DNA of 64,000 nucleotides from Hymenobacter convexus (GTDB lineage: Bacteria > Bacteroidota > Bacteroidia > Cytophagales > Hymenobacteraceae). The stretch covers positions 124,001 through 188,000 of the forward strand of contig NZ_JAUQON010000009.1 in assembly GCF_030580955.1 (NCBI RefSeq), written 5' to 3'. The position numbers and the translations under genes are program-made. The number at the start of each line of letters is the position of its first letter. The stretch's first letter is position 1. The notes under the pieces were generated by a model. The model saw only the letters and a program-made list of their open reading frames with translations. It had not been told where the DNA came from and made no database searches. Below are positions 1-8,653 of the stretch, piece by piece.

Positions 1-920
1 CGACGGCCCGCACCGACAGCACCCGGCCGCTGCGCCACATCCTGCCGCCTGCGCCCCACGCCGAACCGCCCCAGAACGATACCATAACGGGGTTCGAAGG
101 CTACTACACCTTCCGCCTGCTGCGAACCGACGGCAATGCCCAATTTGTGCGGCAGCTCAAAAAAACGAGCTTTTCCGCCACCATGACCCCGGATTTGGCC
201 CTGGAAGCCGAGACGATACTGCCTTTCTTCTCAGGTTACCTGCCCGCCTTCAAGGCGCTGGCTTTTGAAATCACCTTCTACCCGCCCGAAAGCGACGCTG
301 GCGGCCAGGCGCTGCTGCTGCTTGATGCGGCCACGGGCAAGGTGCGGCATCAAGCCCTGGCCCGCTGGACGGGCGGCTGCAACTCGGCTATGGCGCTCTC
401 GGCCGATGGCCGCACCCTGCTCACCAGCAGCGAGCTGCTCCAGGCCAACGGCCACAGCATCAACCTCGAAAAACCCGGCCGCGAGGTGACCGGCACTCTG
501 CTAGTAAACAACCAAACTGCCCTGGTAGTGTATGGCGCCGGCTACGACCAACACGGCCGCGAAGTGCCCCTGCGCGGCCCCAACGCCCAGCTGCTGGACA
601 CCAATGGCCACATGCTCAAGGCCTTCACCCTCGAAAGCATCGATGGCGGCCTGGGCACCCACATGCTCAGCACCTACCTGCGCCAAACGCACGCCCACTA
701 CCTTTTCGACGAGGAAAACAACCAACTGGCCGTGGTCCCGCGCGACCACCCCACGCAGCTACGCCTGCTCAAGCTGCGCAAGCTACCCGTGTTCCGAGCC
801 CCGCAGCGGCGCACCGAAGTGCGATTTTTCTTCGATACCGAGTCGGGCACCAAAGCCACGTTCTACGCTGATGTCGCCAACGGGCAGGTGCGCTACAAGC
901 TGCGCAAGGCGGTGTATTGA
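1..920 (+). CDS. Hypothetical protein, 5' end outside window
   Basis: The frame is open from the first base (phase beginning at base 3) to a TGA at 918-920, so at least 305 residues are present and the true start lies upstream. A GTG at 147 is in frame, but the residues before it (EGYYTFRLLRTDGNAQFVRQ) read like protein, so an internal start is unlikely. The visible part is rich in short beta strands with turns such as DAATGKVRH, SADGRTLLTS and LDTNGHMLKAF, like a beta-propeller or WD40-like fold. No catalytic motif is recognisable and I do not assign a family. Its stop is followed by a compact hairpin at 948-982, shared with the convergent neighbour. Confidence 0.7.
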   Translation, partial: TARTDSTRPLRHILPPAPHAEPPQNDTITGFEGYYTFRLLRTDGNAQFVRQLKKTSFSATMTPDLALEAETILPFFSGYLPAFKALAFEITFYPPESDAGGQALLLLDAATGKVRHQALARWTGGCNSAMALSADGRTLLTSSELLQANGHSINLEKPGREVTGTLLVNNQTALVVYGAGYDQHGREVPLRGPNAQLLDTNGHMLKAFTLESIDGGLGTHMLSTYLRQTHAHYLFDEENNQLAVVPRDHPTQLRLLKLRKLPVFRAPQRRTEVRFFFDTESGTKATFYADVANGQVRYKLRKAVY

Positions 921-947
921 GTTGGTTTTGGCTTTTGAGATTATCAA

Positions 948-982
948 AACGTCATGCTTCGACTACGCTCAGCACGACGTTC
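948..982. repeat. Compact remnant of the GTCATGCTGAGCG palindrome
   Basis: The ends AACGTCATGCT (948-958) and AGCACGACGTT (972-982) pair with one mismatch around a 13-nt loop that still contains the family core (TACGCTC). The usual 30-40 nt inner arms are missing, so this looks like a deletion derivative of the long palindromes found elsewhere in the window. It lies between two convergent genes and could act as a weak terminator, but there is no clear T tract. Confidence 0.6.
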
Positions 983-1013
983 CTTAATTCTCTTTGAACA
1001 TCTAAAAACCCTG

Positions 1014-2354
1014 CTACTTCGCTGCGCTCACGCGCCAGATGCGGTCGGCGGCATCGTCGGCCACCAGCAGGGAGCCGTCGGGCAGGGTGGCCACGCCCAC
1101 GGGGCGGCCATAGGCGTCCTTCGAATCGCCGCCGGCCAGGAAGCCGGTTAAGAAATCTTCGGGCTTGCCGGGTTTGCCGTTCGCGAAGGGCACGAATACC
1201 ACCTTGTAGCCGGAGTATTGCGAGCGGTTCCAGGAGCCGTGCTCGCCGATGAAGGCGCCGTTGTGGTACTTGGTGGGGAAGGCGTCTTTGTCGTAGAATG
1301 CGAGGCCCAGGGCGGCTACGTGGGCGCCCAGCGGCACATCGGGCACCAAGGTTTTGCTCACCAGGTCGGGGCGCTCGTTTTTGCGGCGGGGCTCTTCGTT
1401 CTGGCCATAATAGGCGTAGGGCCAGCCGTAGAAGCCGCCTTGCTTCACGCTGGTGAAGTAGTCGGGTACCAGCTCATCGCCCAGCTCGTCGCGCTCGTTC
1501 ACTACGGCCCACAGCTTTTGGGTACCGGGCTGCCATTGCAGGCCAATGGGGTTGCGCAGGCCGCTGGCATAGATTTTCTCGCCGGTACCGTCGGGGTTGA
1601 TTTCGAGGATGTTGGCGCGGCGCACCTCGTTCGCGCTGCCGTGCTCCTGCACGTTGGAACCCGAGCCGACCGTCACGTAGATTTTAGAACCGTCGGCGTT
1701 GCTCAGCAGGTTGCGGGTCCAGTGGTTGTTGTAGCCGCCCTTGGGCAGGTCGAGGATGCGCTGGCCGTCGCCGGCAATCTTGGTGGCGCCGGGCTGGTAG
1801 GGGAAGCGCAGCACGCCATCGGTGTTGGCCACGTAGAAGTTGTTGCCGATTATGAGCATGCCAAAGGGTTGGCTGAGGCCGCTCACGAAGGTGGTGCGCA
1901 GGTCAGGTTTGCCGTCGTGGTTGGTGTCGCGCAGCAGCGTGATGCGGTTGGCGCTGTGGTCGCGCAGCGAGCGGGACTTGTCCAGCTTCAGCTCGGCGGC
2001 TACCTTTTTGGTCATGGTGGTGGGCACGGTGCTGGCTTCGGCCACCAGCACGTCGCCGTTGGGGGCCACGTACAGCCAGCGCGGGCTGTCGAACTTGCCG
2101 GCGTACTCGGCCACCGTGAAGCCAGCGGGCGCGGTAGGCGTGCGGCCGGCGGGCCAGGGCTGAATTTCAACGCGGTGCGTCACTGATTTCGTGACGTAAG
2201 GCGCGGGCAGGTGCACCGAATCGGCCACCGGCGTTTCCACGGTTTGGGCCGGCGTGGTGGCCTGGGCCTCTTGTTTTTCTTCTTTGCTGGGGCCGCCGCA
2301 GGCGACGAGTAAGGCGAAGCCGGCCAGCAGCCAGCAGGAGTTATCAAAGGTCAT
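1014..2354 (-). CDS. PQQ-type sugar/sorbosone dehydrogenase-like lipoprotein (GSDH fold)
   Basis: A 446-residue protein starting at the ATG at 2354 (MTFDNSCWLLAGFALLVACGG). This gives a clean lipoprotein signal with the lipobox cysteine at about residue 19; the frame runs upstream to 2507 but that extension is not protein-like. The mature part is a six-bladed propeller of the glucose/sorbosone dehydrogenase family: PRWLYVAPNGDVLVAEA opens blade 1, followed by SQPFGM, the GLRNPIGLQW motif and GEHGSWNRSQYSGYKV near the end. Family members oxidise sugars or aldoses in the periplasm with PQQ, but many Bacteroidota members have no proven cofactor, so the substrate is unknown. It ends convergently with the gene at 1-920. 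Confidence 0.85.
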   Translation of the reverse strand: MTFDNSCWLLAGFALLVACGGPSKEEKQEAQATTPAQTVETPVADSVHLPAPYVTKSVTHRVEIQPWPAGRTPTAPAGFTVAEYAGKFDSPRWLYVAPNGDVLVAEASTVPTTMTKKVAAELKLDKSRSLRDHSANRITLLRDTNHDGKPDLRTTFVSGLSQPFGMLIIGNNFYVANTDGVLRFPYQPGATKIAGDGQRILDLPKGGYNNHWTRNLLSNADGSKIYVTVGSGSNVQEHGSANEVRRANILEINPDGTGEKIYASGLRNPIGLQWQPGTQKLWAVVNERDELGDELVPDYFTSVKQGGFYGWPYAYYGQNEEPRRKNERPDLVSKTLVPDVPLGAHVAALGLAFYDKDAFPTKYHNGAFIGEHGSWNRSQYSGYKVVFVPFANGKPGKPEDFLTGFLAGGDSKDAYGRPVGVATLPDGSLLVADDAADRIWRVSAAK

Positions 2355-2469
2355 ATAGGCCGGAATTGGATAAGCGCGTAGTGCCCGCCGGGCAGCCGGT
2401 GGGCCCCCGATTTTACTTCCCCAACCAGAAATAGTTGCGCACCAGCCCGGCAACGCGGCGCGCCTGTCC

Positions 2470-2874
2470 TCAATCAGCCAGTAAATGCTGCGCCTGCAGC
2501 CAGTCAAAAATCAGCTGGTCGACGGCCGATACCTCGGCCCGGTGCCGGTAGCGCAGCCACACCACTTCGGCAATTTCGGCCGCTGGCTGCAGCTGGCCGG
2601 TGTAGCGGGCGTAATAGCACGTCATGCGCACCAGCACCCCAGCCGCATGGCCATGGGCGGGTGCCTCCCAGGTGCCGGCGTACTCCAGGCTGGTAGGGTC
2701 GAGGGCCACGGTCAATTCCTCCCCGATTTCGCGCAGCAGCGTTTGGGCGTCGGTTTCGCCGGGTTCGCGCTTGCCGCCGGGGAAATAATACCGGTCTTTG
2801 CCGTGGCTGCGGGTGCTCAGCACTTCGCCCTCGCGCAGGTGCAACCAGGCTATTTTGTCGATAATAGCGGACAT
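2470..2874 (-). CDS. Nudix hydrolase
   Basis: A 134-residue single-domain protein. The Nudix box is complete: G-x5-E-x7-REIGEEL, within GGKREPGETDAQTLLREIGEEL around residues 34-55, giving the Mg-binding glutamates. The family cleaves nucleoside diphosphates linked to another group. The length fits small MutT/ADP-ribose-type members, but substrate cannot be read from the sequence. It starts at the ATG at 2874 and is read away from the S9 peptidase gene, which ends at 2950 on the same strand. The gap between them holds a hairpin at 2896-2928, so co-transcription is uncertain. Confidence 0.88.
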   Translation of the reverse strand: MSAIIDKIAWLHLREGEVLSTRSHGKDRYYFPGGKREPGETDAQTLLREIGEELTVALDPTSLEYAGTWEAPAHGHAAGVLVRMTCYYARYTGQLQPAAEIAEVVWLRYRHRAEVSAVDQLIFDWLQAQHLLAD

Positions 2875-2895
2875 ATCTGGATAGCGTTAATGCAA

Positions 2896-2928
2896 AACGT
2901 CCTACTACGGCGAGCGTAGCAGGACGTT
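2896..2928 (-). terminator. Hairpin terminator after the S9 peptidase gene
   Basis: AACGTCCTACTACG (2896-2909) pairs with CGTAGCAGGACGTT (2915-2928), one mismatch, 5-nt loop. Read on the minus strand the stem is followed by TTTTGC, which suits termination of the upstream S9 gene. Its core resembles a short relative of the long palindromes in this window. Confidence 0.5.
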
Positions 2929-2949
2929 CTCTCAACTGAAAAACCGGCT

Positions 2950-5409
2950 TTAGTTGGCCTGCGGCACGGGGGCTTTCACGTACTTATTCAGCCACGAATC
3001 CATCTCCCAGAGCATGTGGAGCAGGTTTTCGCGGGCGGCGTAGCTGTGGGCCTCGGCGGGCAGCACCACGTAGCGGGCGGTGGCACCCTGGCCCTTCAGG
3101 GCCGCGTAGTACCGCTCGCTCTGGATGGGGAAGGTGCCGGAGTTGTTGTCAGCCTCGCCGTGAATGAGCAGGATGGGCGTCTTGATTTTGTCGGCGTAAT
3201 TGAACGGCGACATGGCGTTGTACACCTCCGGCGCCTGCCAGAACGTGCGCTCCTCGCCCTGGAAGCCGAAGGGCGTGAGCGTGCGGTTGTAGGCGCCGCT
3301 GCGCGCGATGCCGGCCTTGAAGAGGTTGGAGTGCGAAAGCAGATTAGCCGTCATGAAAGCGCCGTAGCTGTGGCCCATCACGCCCACTTTGTTGGGGTCG
3401 ACGACGCCCAGGCGGGCGCCTTCGTCGATGGCGGCTTTGGCGCTGCTCACCAGCTGTTCGATGTAGGTATCGTTGGGCTCTTTGCTGCCTTCGCCCACAA
3501 TCGGAATGCTGGCATTGGCCAGCACGGCGTAGCCCTGCGTCACCCAGAACACCGGCGAGGCCCAGCTCAGGCGCGTGAAGGTGTAGGGCGAGCCGCTTAC
3601 CTGCCCGGCGTTGCTTTTGTCTTTAAATTCAACGGGGTACGCCTCCATCAGCGTGGGCAGCGGGCCGTCGGTTTTCTTGTAGCCTTGAGGTAGATACAGG
3701 TCGGCCGTCAGGTCCACGCCGTCGGCGCGCTTGTAGTGCAGCACCTGCTTCCGGAAGCTGCCGCCGAAGGCCGCGTAGGGGTTTGCAAACTTGGTGAGGG
3801 CCGTGAGTTTGTCCTTTTTGGTGGCGTCGCGCAGGTAGTAGTTCGGGGCTTGGGTTAGGGATTCGCGACGCGTGAGCAGCATCCGTTTCTTGCCGCTGGC
3901 GTCGAGAATGGCCACCGGAATTTCGTACACCGGCGCCTCAGAGCGCCACCAGCGCGTGGTTTTCTTTGAGGTCAAATCCAGCTCGTCCACGAAAGGGCGG
4001 TCGCCTTCGGGCGAGGCTCCCTGGCCCAGCAGGTAGATGCTCTGGCCGGTGGGGCCGCCCGTGAGCAGCACGAATTTGCCCTGGGCATTGCGGTGCTCGT
4101 AGGGCGTGCCGGGGTTCTTGTAGGTGTCTTGCTCCGAGCCATCGAACAGCACGGTGAGCGGCGCGGCGGCCGTGCTGGGGTTGAGCTGCCAGGTGGTTTG
4201 GTGGCGGTCAGCCCAGCGGTAGCCGTCGGCCAGGGCCAGCTTGTCGTTGCCCCAGCTCATGCCCGCGAAGCGGAGCGGCAAGGCGGCTAGCTCCTGCGCT
4301 GGCCCACTGAAGGGGGCATTGATGGTGAATACTTTATCCCGAATATCGGCTTTCACTTTGGGGTCGCCGCCGTCCTGGGCTTCGGCGTAGTAGAGGGTGG
4401 CGGGCACGTCGGTGCGCCAGGCGTGGCCGCGCGGGCCGGTGGCCACGGCGTCGAAATTGGTGGGCACGTTGTCGGCCAGCGGCAAGTCGGCCACAGTTTT
4501 CACCACGGCACCGCCGCCCAGCTCGAGCACATCGATGCGCTGGGGGAAGCTGCTGATGGGCAGCAGGTAAGAATACGGCCGGTGGCGGGTGCGTACCAGC
4601 ACGTACTGGCCGTTGGGCGAAGGCGAGGCCGTTTGGATGACGCCGGGCTGGCCTATTGGCTGGGCGGTGCCGTCGGCCAGGCTCACTTTCACCAGCTGCG
4701 AGGTGGCGTAGTAGTCGAACAGCCGCTCGTCGGCAGGGTTTTTCAGCAAATCCTGGTAGGTGCGGGCGCCGGACTTTTTGCCGCCGCCGCTTTCCTGCAC
4801 GGCCGGGCCGGTGGGCGCAGTATCGGCCGAGGGCGCGGCGCCGCGGCCGGCGGGCACGGTGCGGGCCAGCAGGGTTTTGCTGTCCGATACCCATTCGAAG
4901 GAACTGCCGAAGGCGTCGTTCAGCGGCTGGGCCAGCAGGCGGCGCGCGGTGGCGGCGGCCACGTCCAGCACCCACAGCTCCACCTTGCCATCGGTGCCGG
5001 AGCCGGGCGTGGTGAGGGCGAAAGCCACGGTCCGGTTGTCGGGCGACCAGCTGGGGCTGCTGATACGGGCCTGCGCGGGGAGGCCCTTCACGTCGGTTTC
5101 GGGGCCGTTGGGCAGCTTTTTCAGCTTGATGCCCACAGCGTAGCTCACCCGGCTGGGGCCGTTGGTGCGGGGGTTGAAGCGCAGGCCGGCCAGGCGCAGC
5201 TCGGGCTGGGCCAGCTCGGCCACGGTGGGGAAATCCTGCACTTGCAGCAGGGCCATGGTCTGGCCGTCGGAGGCCAGGCTCACGCGGGGCGTAGGCGGTG
5301 CCAGCAGCAGGTCCTGAATGGCCTTGGGCGGCGTTTTATATTGAAATTCCTGGGCTTGAGACACAGCGGCGGCCAGCAGCAACGTGGTGGAAAGAAGCAA
5401 TTTTTTCAT
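2950..5409 (-). CDS. Secreted S9 family (prolyl oligopeptidase-type) serine peptidase
   Basis: An 819-residue protein from the ATG at 5409 (MKKLLLSTTLLLAAAVSQAQ, a signal peptide cut after AQA/Q). The frame extends to 5481 without a better start. The N-terminal 540 residues form a propeller (SPSWSPDNRTVAFALTT, ASPSPNGQYVLVRT), followed by an alpha/beta hydrolase domain. The catalytic triad can be read as Ser681 in GHSYG, Asp754 in HGEADNN and His788 in PAEAHSY. The architecture, with MEAYPVEFKDK opening the hydrolase domain, is closest to the S9D glutamyl endopeptidase-like group of plants and bacteria, but specificity is inferred. It probably degrades peptides in the periplasm. Upstream at 5451-5460 lies GCGAAAGGTA, whose complement TACCTTTCGC is near the -7 element. 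Confidence 0.87.
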   Translation of the reverse strand: MKKLLLSTTLLLAAAVSQAQEFQYKTPPKAIQDLLLAPPTPRVSLASDGQTMALLQVQDFPTVAELAQPELRLAGLRFNPRTNGPSRVSYAVGIKLKKLPNGPETDVKGLPAQARISSPSWSPDNRTVAFALTTPGSGTDGKVELWVLDVAAATARRLLAQPLNDAFGSSFEWVSDSKTLLARTVPAGRGAAPSADTAPTGPAVQESGGGKKSGARTYQDLLKNPADERLFDYYATSQLVKVSLADGTAQPIGQPGVIQTASPSPNGQYVLVRTRHRPYSYLLPISSFPQRIDVLELGGGAVVKTVADLPLADNVPTNFDAVATGPRGHAWRTDVPATLYYAEAQDGGDPKVKADIRDKVFTINAPFSGPAQELAALPLRFAGMSWGNDKLALADGYRWADRHQTTWQLNPSTAAAPLTVLFDGSEQDTYKNPGTPYEHRNAQGKFVLLTGGPTGQSIYLLGQGASPEGDRPFVDELDLTSKKTTRWWRSEAPVYEIPVAILDASGKKRMLLTRRESLTQAPNYYLRDATKKDKLTALTKFANPYAAFGGSFRKQVLHYKRADGVDLTADLYLPQGYKKTDGPLPTLMEAYPVEFKDKSNAGQVSGSPYTFTRLSWASPVFWVTQGYAVLANASIPIVGEGSKEPNDTYIEQLVSSAKAAIDEGARLGVVDPNKVGVMGHSYGAFMTANLLSHSNLFKAGIARSGAYNRTLTPFGFQGEERTFWQAPEVYNAMSPFNYADKIKTPILLIHGEADNNSGTFPIQSERYYAALKGQGATARYVVLPAEAHSYAARENLLHMLWEMDSWLNKYVKAPVPQAN

Positions 5410-5533
5410 ACGCGGGAATGAAAAGAAAATCGAACGGCAACCCGCCGCTGGCGAAAGGTAACGAACGGCGCCTTTAGTCACGCCCGGGCCGGCCTGCGTA
5501 GAACCCGGACCCTACGGCCTCTCTTCTTCCGCT

Positions 5534-6268
5534 ATGAAACCTGCTTATCGCATCGGCTGCTCCGGCTTTTCCTTCCGCGACTGGAAGGGCGTTTTCTATC
5601 CCGAAGGTCTGCCGCCGCGCAAGTGGTTTGACTACTATTGCACCCAGTTCAACACGCTAGAGCTGAACGTGACTTTCTACCGTATGCCGGAGCCAAAGGC
5701 CTTCGAAACCTGGCACAGCCAAAGCCCGGCCGACTTCCGGTTTGCCGTGAAAGCGCCGCGCCAGGTCACGCACTACAAGAAATTCAACGCTGAGGCCCAG
5801 CCCATCCTGGCCGACTTCTACGGCACCGTGGCCGAGGGCCTGAAGGAAAAGCTGGGCCCCGTGCTGTTCCAGCTGCCGCCCAAAGCCGCCTACACCGAGG
5901 AACTGCTCCACCGCCTGCTCGACAGCCTCGACCCGGCCTTTCAAAACGTGGTCGAGTTTCGGCACCCTAGTTGGTGGGACGGGGAGGTACAGCGCACGCT
6001 GGCCCGCCACCGCATCACCTTCGTGGGCCAGAGCTACCCGCCCCCGCTGGAACTGCCCGACGAAGTGGTGGTCAATACCAATACGATTTACTACCGCTTC
6101 CACGGCGTGCCGGAGCTGTATAAGTCGCCCTACAGTCCGGAGTTTCTGGCGCGGGTAGCCAGCGAGGTCAAAGCCGCCGAAAACGTGCGCGAAGTGTACC
6201 TGTTTTTCAACAACGGCATCGGGGCCGTGAGCGTCGAAAATGCGCGCCAGATGCAGCAACTCCTATAA
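5534..6268 (+). CDS. DUF72 (YecE-like) protein
   Basis: A 244-residue protein from the ATG at 5534. It matches the DUF72 family from end to end: IGCSGFSFRDWKGVFYPEGLPP at the N terminus, FNTLELNVTFYRMP, FRFAVKAPRQVTHYKK, VLFQLPPK in the middle and VYLFFNNGIGAVSVENARQM near the end. The family has a TIM-barrel fold and no firmly established biochemical role. It is transcribed divergently from the S9 peptidase with a 124-nt gap and converges on the alcohol dehydrogenase gene, with a strong hairpin between them. Confidence 0.9.
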   Translation: MKPAYRIGCSGFSFRDWKGVFYPEGLPPRKWFDYYCTQFNTLELNVTFYRMPEPKAFETWHSQSPADFRFAVKAPRQVTHYKKFNAEAQPILADFYGTVAEGLKEKLGPVLFQLPPKAAYTEELLHRLLDSLDPAFQNVVEFRHPSWWDGEVQRTLARHRITFVGQSYPPPLELPDEVVVNTNTIYYRFHGVPELYKSPYSPEFLARVASEVKAAENVREVYLFFNNGIGAVSVENARQMQQLL

Positions 6269-6273
6269 AAAAC

Positions 6274-6316
6274 CCGTCCTGCAAAGCGACTTCATAAGTG
6301 TCGCTCTGCAGGACGG
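6274..6316 (-). terminator. 17-bp hairpin terminator between convergent genes
   Basis: Arms 6274-6290 and 6300-6316 pair with one mismatch around a 9-nt loop (core CCGTCCTGCA/TGCAGGACGG). On the minus strand the stem is followed by GTTTTTT, so it should end the alcohol dehydrogenase transcript. On the plus strand there is no T tract. Confidence 0.75.
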
Positions 6317-6338
6317 TTGATGATGCGTGCCGGGCCAA

Positions 6339-7418
6339 TTATTCCTTCTCTTTTAGTGAGGCCATGTCAATGACATAGCGGAAGCGCACTTCCTCGTCCA
6401 TCATCTTGTCAAACGCCTTGTTGATGTCCTGCATGTCAATCATTTCCACTTCGGGCAGGATGTTGTGCTGGGCGCAAAACTCCAGCACCTCCTGCGTCTC
6501 GGCGATGCTGCCGATGATGGAGCCGGCCACCGAGCGGCGGTGCATGGCCACTTCCTGGTTGTTGAGCGGTGCCTTATAGGGGCCCAGCAGGCCCACCGTC
6601 GTAATGACGCCGTTGCGCTTGGCCAAGGTCACGTAGTCGTTCACCTCGAAGGCATCGGGAATGGTGATGAGGATGAAATCGAACTTCAGCTCGTGCGCTT
6701 TCATGGCGGCGGAGTCACTGGAAATCAGCACCTCGTGCGCGCCCAGCCGCTCGGCATCAGCCTGCTTTTCCTTGTCGCGCGTCACGGCCGTTACGGTGGC
6801 GCCCAGCGCCCGCGCCAGCTGCACGGCCATGTGGCCCAGCCCGCCAATGCCCACCACGGCCACGCTGCTGCCGGGGCCCACGTTCCAATATTTGAGGGGC
6901 GAATAGGTGGTGATGCCGGCGCACAGAATGGGCGCCGCCGCCTTGATGTCCAGCGCATCAGGAATGCGCAGCACGAAATCTTCCTTCACCGTGATGTTGG
7001 TCGAATAGCCACCGAAGGTGTTGAAATCCTTGTTTTGCGGCTTCATGTAGCCATTGTAGGTGGCCGTCCAGCTCACGGGGCCTTCGCAGTAGTTTTCCTC
7101 CTTTTCCCGGCAGGCCGGGCAGGTGCCGCAGGAGTCAACCATGCAGCCCACGCCCACAATATCACCCACCTGGAACTTGGTCACGGCGCTACCGGCCTCC
7201 ACCACGCGGCCCACGATTTCGTGGCCCGGCACGCAGGGGTAAATCGTGTTTTTCCAGTCATTTTTTACCTGGTGCAGGTCCGAATGGCACACGCCGCAAT
7301 ACAGGATGTCGATGTGTACTTCGTCGGCTTTGGGCGCTTGGCGCTCGATTTCCATTTCGGAAAGGCCGTTAAAAATAGAGTTGCTGGCGCCGTAGGCTTT
7401 GGTTTTGAAAACTTCCAT
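6339..7418 (-). CDS. Zinc-dependent NAD(P)-alcohol dehydrogenase (YahK/cinnamyl-ADH type)
   Basis: A 359-residue medium-chain dehydrogenase. The catalytic zinc site is CGVCHSD (Cys44, His45) plus PGHEIVGRV. The structural zinc site is the four-cysteine loop CMVDSCGTCPACREKEENYC. The nucleotide-binding loop is GIGGLGHMAVQLA. The family reduces aldehydes and oxidises primary alcohols, usually with NADPH. A second member sits at 32689-33741 with the same site layout, so the genome carries at least two paralogues. The gene is transcribed away from the ModE-type regulator across a 260-nt intergenic region and ends at the 6274-6316 terminator. Confidence 0.92.
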   Translation of the reverse strand: MEVFKTKAYGASNSIFNGLSEMEIERQAPKADEVHIDILYCGVCHSDLHQVKNDWKNTIYPCVPGHEIVGRVVEAGSAVTKFQVGDIVGVGCMVDSCGTCPACREKEENYCEGPVSWTATYNGYMKPQNKDFNTFGGYSTNITVKEDFVLRIPDALDIKAAAPILCAGITTYSPLKYWNVGPGSSVAVVGIGGLGHMAVQLARALGATVTAVTRDKEKQADAERLGAHEVLISSDSAAMKAHELKFDFILITIPDAFEVNDYVTLAKRNGVITTVGLLGPYKAPLNNQEVAMHRRSVAGSIIGSIAETQEVLEFCAQHNILPEVEMIDMQDINKAFDKMMDEEVRFRYVIDMASLKEKE

Positions 7419-7678
7419 AAGGTTTTTGGGAGAAGAGGGAGTGTGAAAATGAAGTCGGTCAGGTGCTTGATAGCGAAGTCGTGTTGCGAAGGATGAGCCG
7501 GCTTTTTCAACGGCTTTTTTGCCCCGAAGTTGACCTTGTGCCCCTATAATATTCGGGCAAAAAATGGCCTCAGCTATATTTAAATGGCCTTTCTATCCAT
7601 TGGGCAGCAGGCTGTCAGTGGTATCCGTTGTCGAATTCCGATTGCCAGCAGTTGGGGCCAGCGCCGCATCTTTGCCGC

Positions 7679-8041
7679 ATGAAAACCTTGCTCCTGCCCA
7701 CCAAAACCTACCGCCTCAACGGCCGCCTCTGGCTCGAAACCGAGGACGGCCGCTTCCTCGGCATCGGCCGGCTGGAGTTGCTGGAGCGCATCGCCGAGTT
7801 AGGCTCCATCTCGAAGGCCGCGCAGGCCATGGGCATGTCCTACAAGCGCGCTTGGGACCTGGTGAGCTCTTTGAATGCGCAGGCCAGTACCCCGCTGGTG
7901 GCCACCCAAACCGGTGGCAGCAAGGGCGGTGGCGCGGCCGTCACGGAGGCCGGCCGGGAAGCCATTGCGGCCTTTAAAGCGATGCAAGACCGATTTCAGG
8001 AATTCATGGCCGCCGAAACAAAGCGCTTGCATGACAGTTAG
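7679..8041 (+). CDS. ModE-type winged-helix DNA-binding protein (no molybdate-binding domain)
   Basis: A 120-residue protein if started at the ATG at 7679; a longer frame opens at 7628 but the added residues are not family-like. After a short N-terminal segment (RLWLETEDGRFLGIGRLELLERI) comes the ModE/LysR-like helix-turn-helix: IAELGSISKAAQAMGMSYKRAWDLVSSLN, then the wing TQTGGSKGGGAAVTEAGR. That GSKGGGA wing is typical of ModE N-terminal domains. The C-terminal MOP (molbindin) domains that sense molybdate in Escherichia coli ModE are absent, so the signal input is unknown. CATCTTTG, close to a -7 element, ends 4 nt before the ATG, which would give a nearly leaderless message. A ModE-box palindrome lies just downstream at 8052-8079, making the next operon the obvious target. 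Confidence 0.83.
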   Translation: MKTLLLPTKTYRLNGRLWLETEDGRFLGIGRLELLERIAELGSISKAAQAMGMSYKRAWDLVSSLNAQASTPLVATQTGGSKGGGAAVTEAGREAIAAFKAMQDRFQEFMAAETKRLHDS

Positions 8042-8051
8042 CAAGCGGCGA

Positions 8052-8079
8052 GGCGTTATATCTTTGCCAATATAACGCC
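8052..8079 (+). promoter_or_regulatory. ModE-box-like operator overlapping a -7 promoter element
   Basis: GGCGTTATAT (8052-8061) and ATATAACGCC (8070-8079) form a perfect 10-bp inverted repeat with an 8-nt spacer. The half-site CGTTATAT agrees closely with the published ModE recognition element (CGnTATATA, spacer, TATATAACG). The perfect -7 element TATCTTTG at 8059-8066 overlaps the left half-site and spacer, so a bound protein would block RNA polymerase. It sits 19 nt before the ATG of the secreted molybdopterin-domain-like gene and 10 nt after the stop of the ModE-type gene. Confidence 0.75.
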
Positions 8080-8098
8080 ACTTACTGCCTCTGCTTTG

Positions 8099-8623
8099 AT
8101 GTCACCCGTTACCCTTGCGCCGGCTCGATTTTTAATTACACTAGCAGTTTGCCTGTTGGCGCTGCCGGGCCTTGCGCCGGCCCAAACGCCCGCCCCCGCC
8201 GGCGTGGAGGTGAGCGGGGCCAACCTCGCTCAACCCGTCCGCCTGAGCCCGGCCGCACTGGCCAAACTGCCACGCCAGCAGGTGGTACGCCCCGACCACG
8301 ACGGCAAAAAACGCACTTATTCCGGCGTGGCGCTTTCCGCCGTGTTCACGGCGGCCGGCGCCAAACTCGGCGCCGACCTGCCCCGCAAAGGCATGGCCCA
8401 CTACGTGCTGGTGAGCGCCGCCGACGGTTACCAGGCGGTATTTGCCCTGGCGGAATTGAGCCCGGATTTCGCCACGCGCACCGTGCTGCTGGCCGACCGC
8501 TGCGATGGCCAGCCGTTGCCCGCCACCGCTGGCCCCTACCAGGTCATTGTGCCCGACGAGAAAAAAATGGGCCGCTGCGTGCGCCAGGTACAAAGCCTGC
8601 GCATTGTGGCCGCCCGGCCCTGA
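8099..8623 (+). CDS. Secreted molybdopterin-oxidoreductase-domain-like protein (SUOX fold, small)
   Basis: A 174-residue protein from the ATG at 8099; a TTG precedes it in frame. Residues 1-29 are a signal peptide ending PGLAPAQ. The rest resembles the molybdopterin-binding domain of sulfite-oxidase-type enzymes: VEVSGANLAQPVRLSPAALAKLP, the RTYSGVALSAVF segment, VLVSAADGYQAVFALAEL and GPYQVIVPDEKKMGRCVRQVQSLRIV at the end. The conserved molybdenum-ligating cysteine region of true enzymes is missing; the two cysteines present are late (ADRCDG, GRCVRQ). Catalysis is therefore doubtful and a binding role is possible. It lies directly after a ModE-box promoter and 30 nt before a TonB-dependent receptor, so all three probably serve molybdate or tungstate acquisition (inference). 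Confidence 0.75.
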   Translation: MSPVTLAPARFLITLAVCLLALPGLAPAQTPAPAGVEVSGANLAQPVRLSPAALAKLPRQQVVRPDHDGKKRTYSGVALSAVFTAAGAKLGADLPRKGMAHYVLVSAADGYQAVFALAELSPDFATRTVLLADRCDGQPLPATAGPYQVIVPDEKKMGRCVRQVQSLRIVAARP

Positions 8624-8653
8624 TATCCCCCCGTTTCCCTTCTCCCCGCCCGT

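Noticed and set aside
1840..2163. Small frame antisense to the GSDH-type gene
   Set aside because: Overlaps well-supported coding sequence; no signal of its own.
2355..2507. N-terminal extension of the GSDH-type protein by 51 residues
   Set aside because: Not similar to a signal or domain; the ATG at 2354 gives a clean lipoprotein signal, and the extension would run into the Nudix gene.
7539..7559. Inverted repeat TGCCC-N11-GGGCA upstream of the ModE-type gene as a second ModE box
   Set aside because: It lacks the CGTTATAT half-site; the AT-rich centre alone is not enough.
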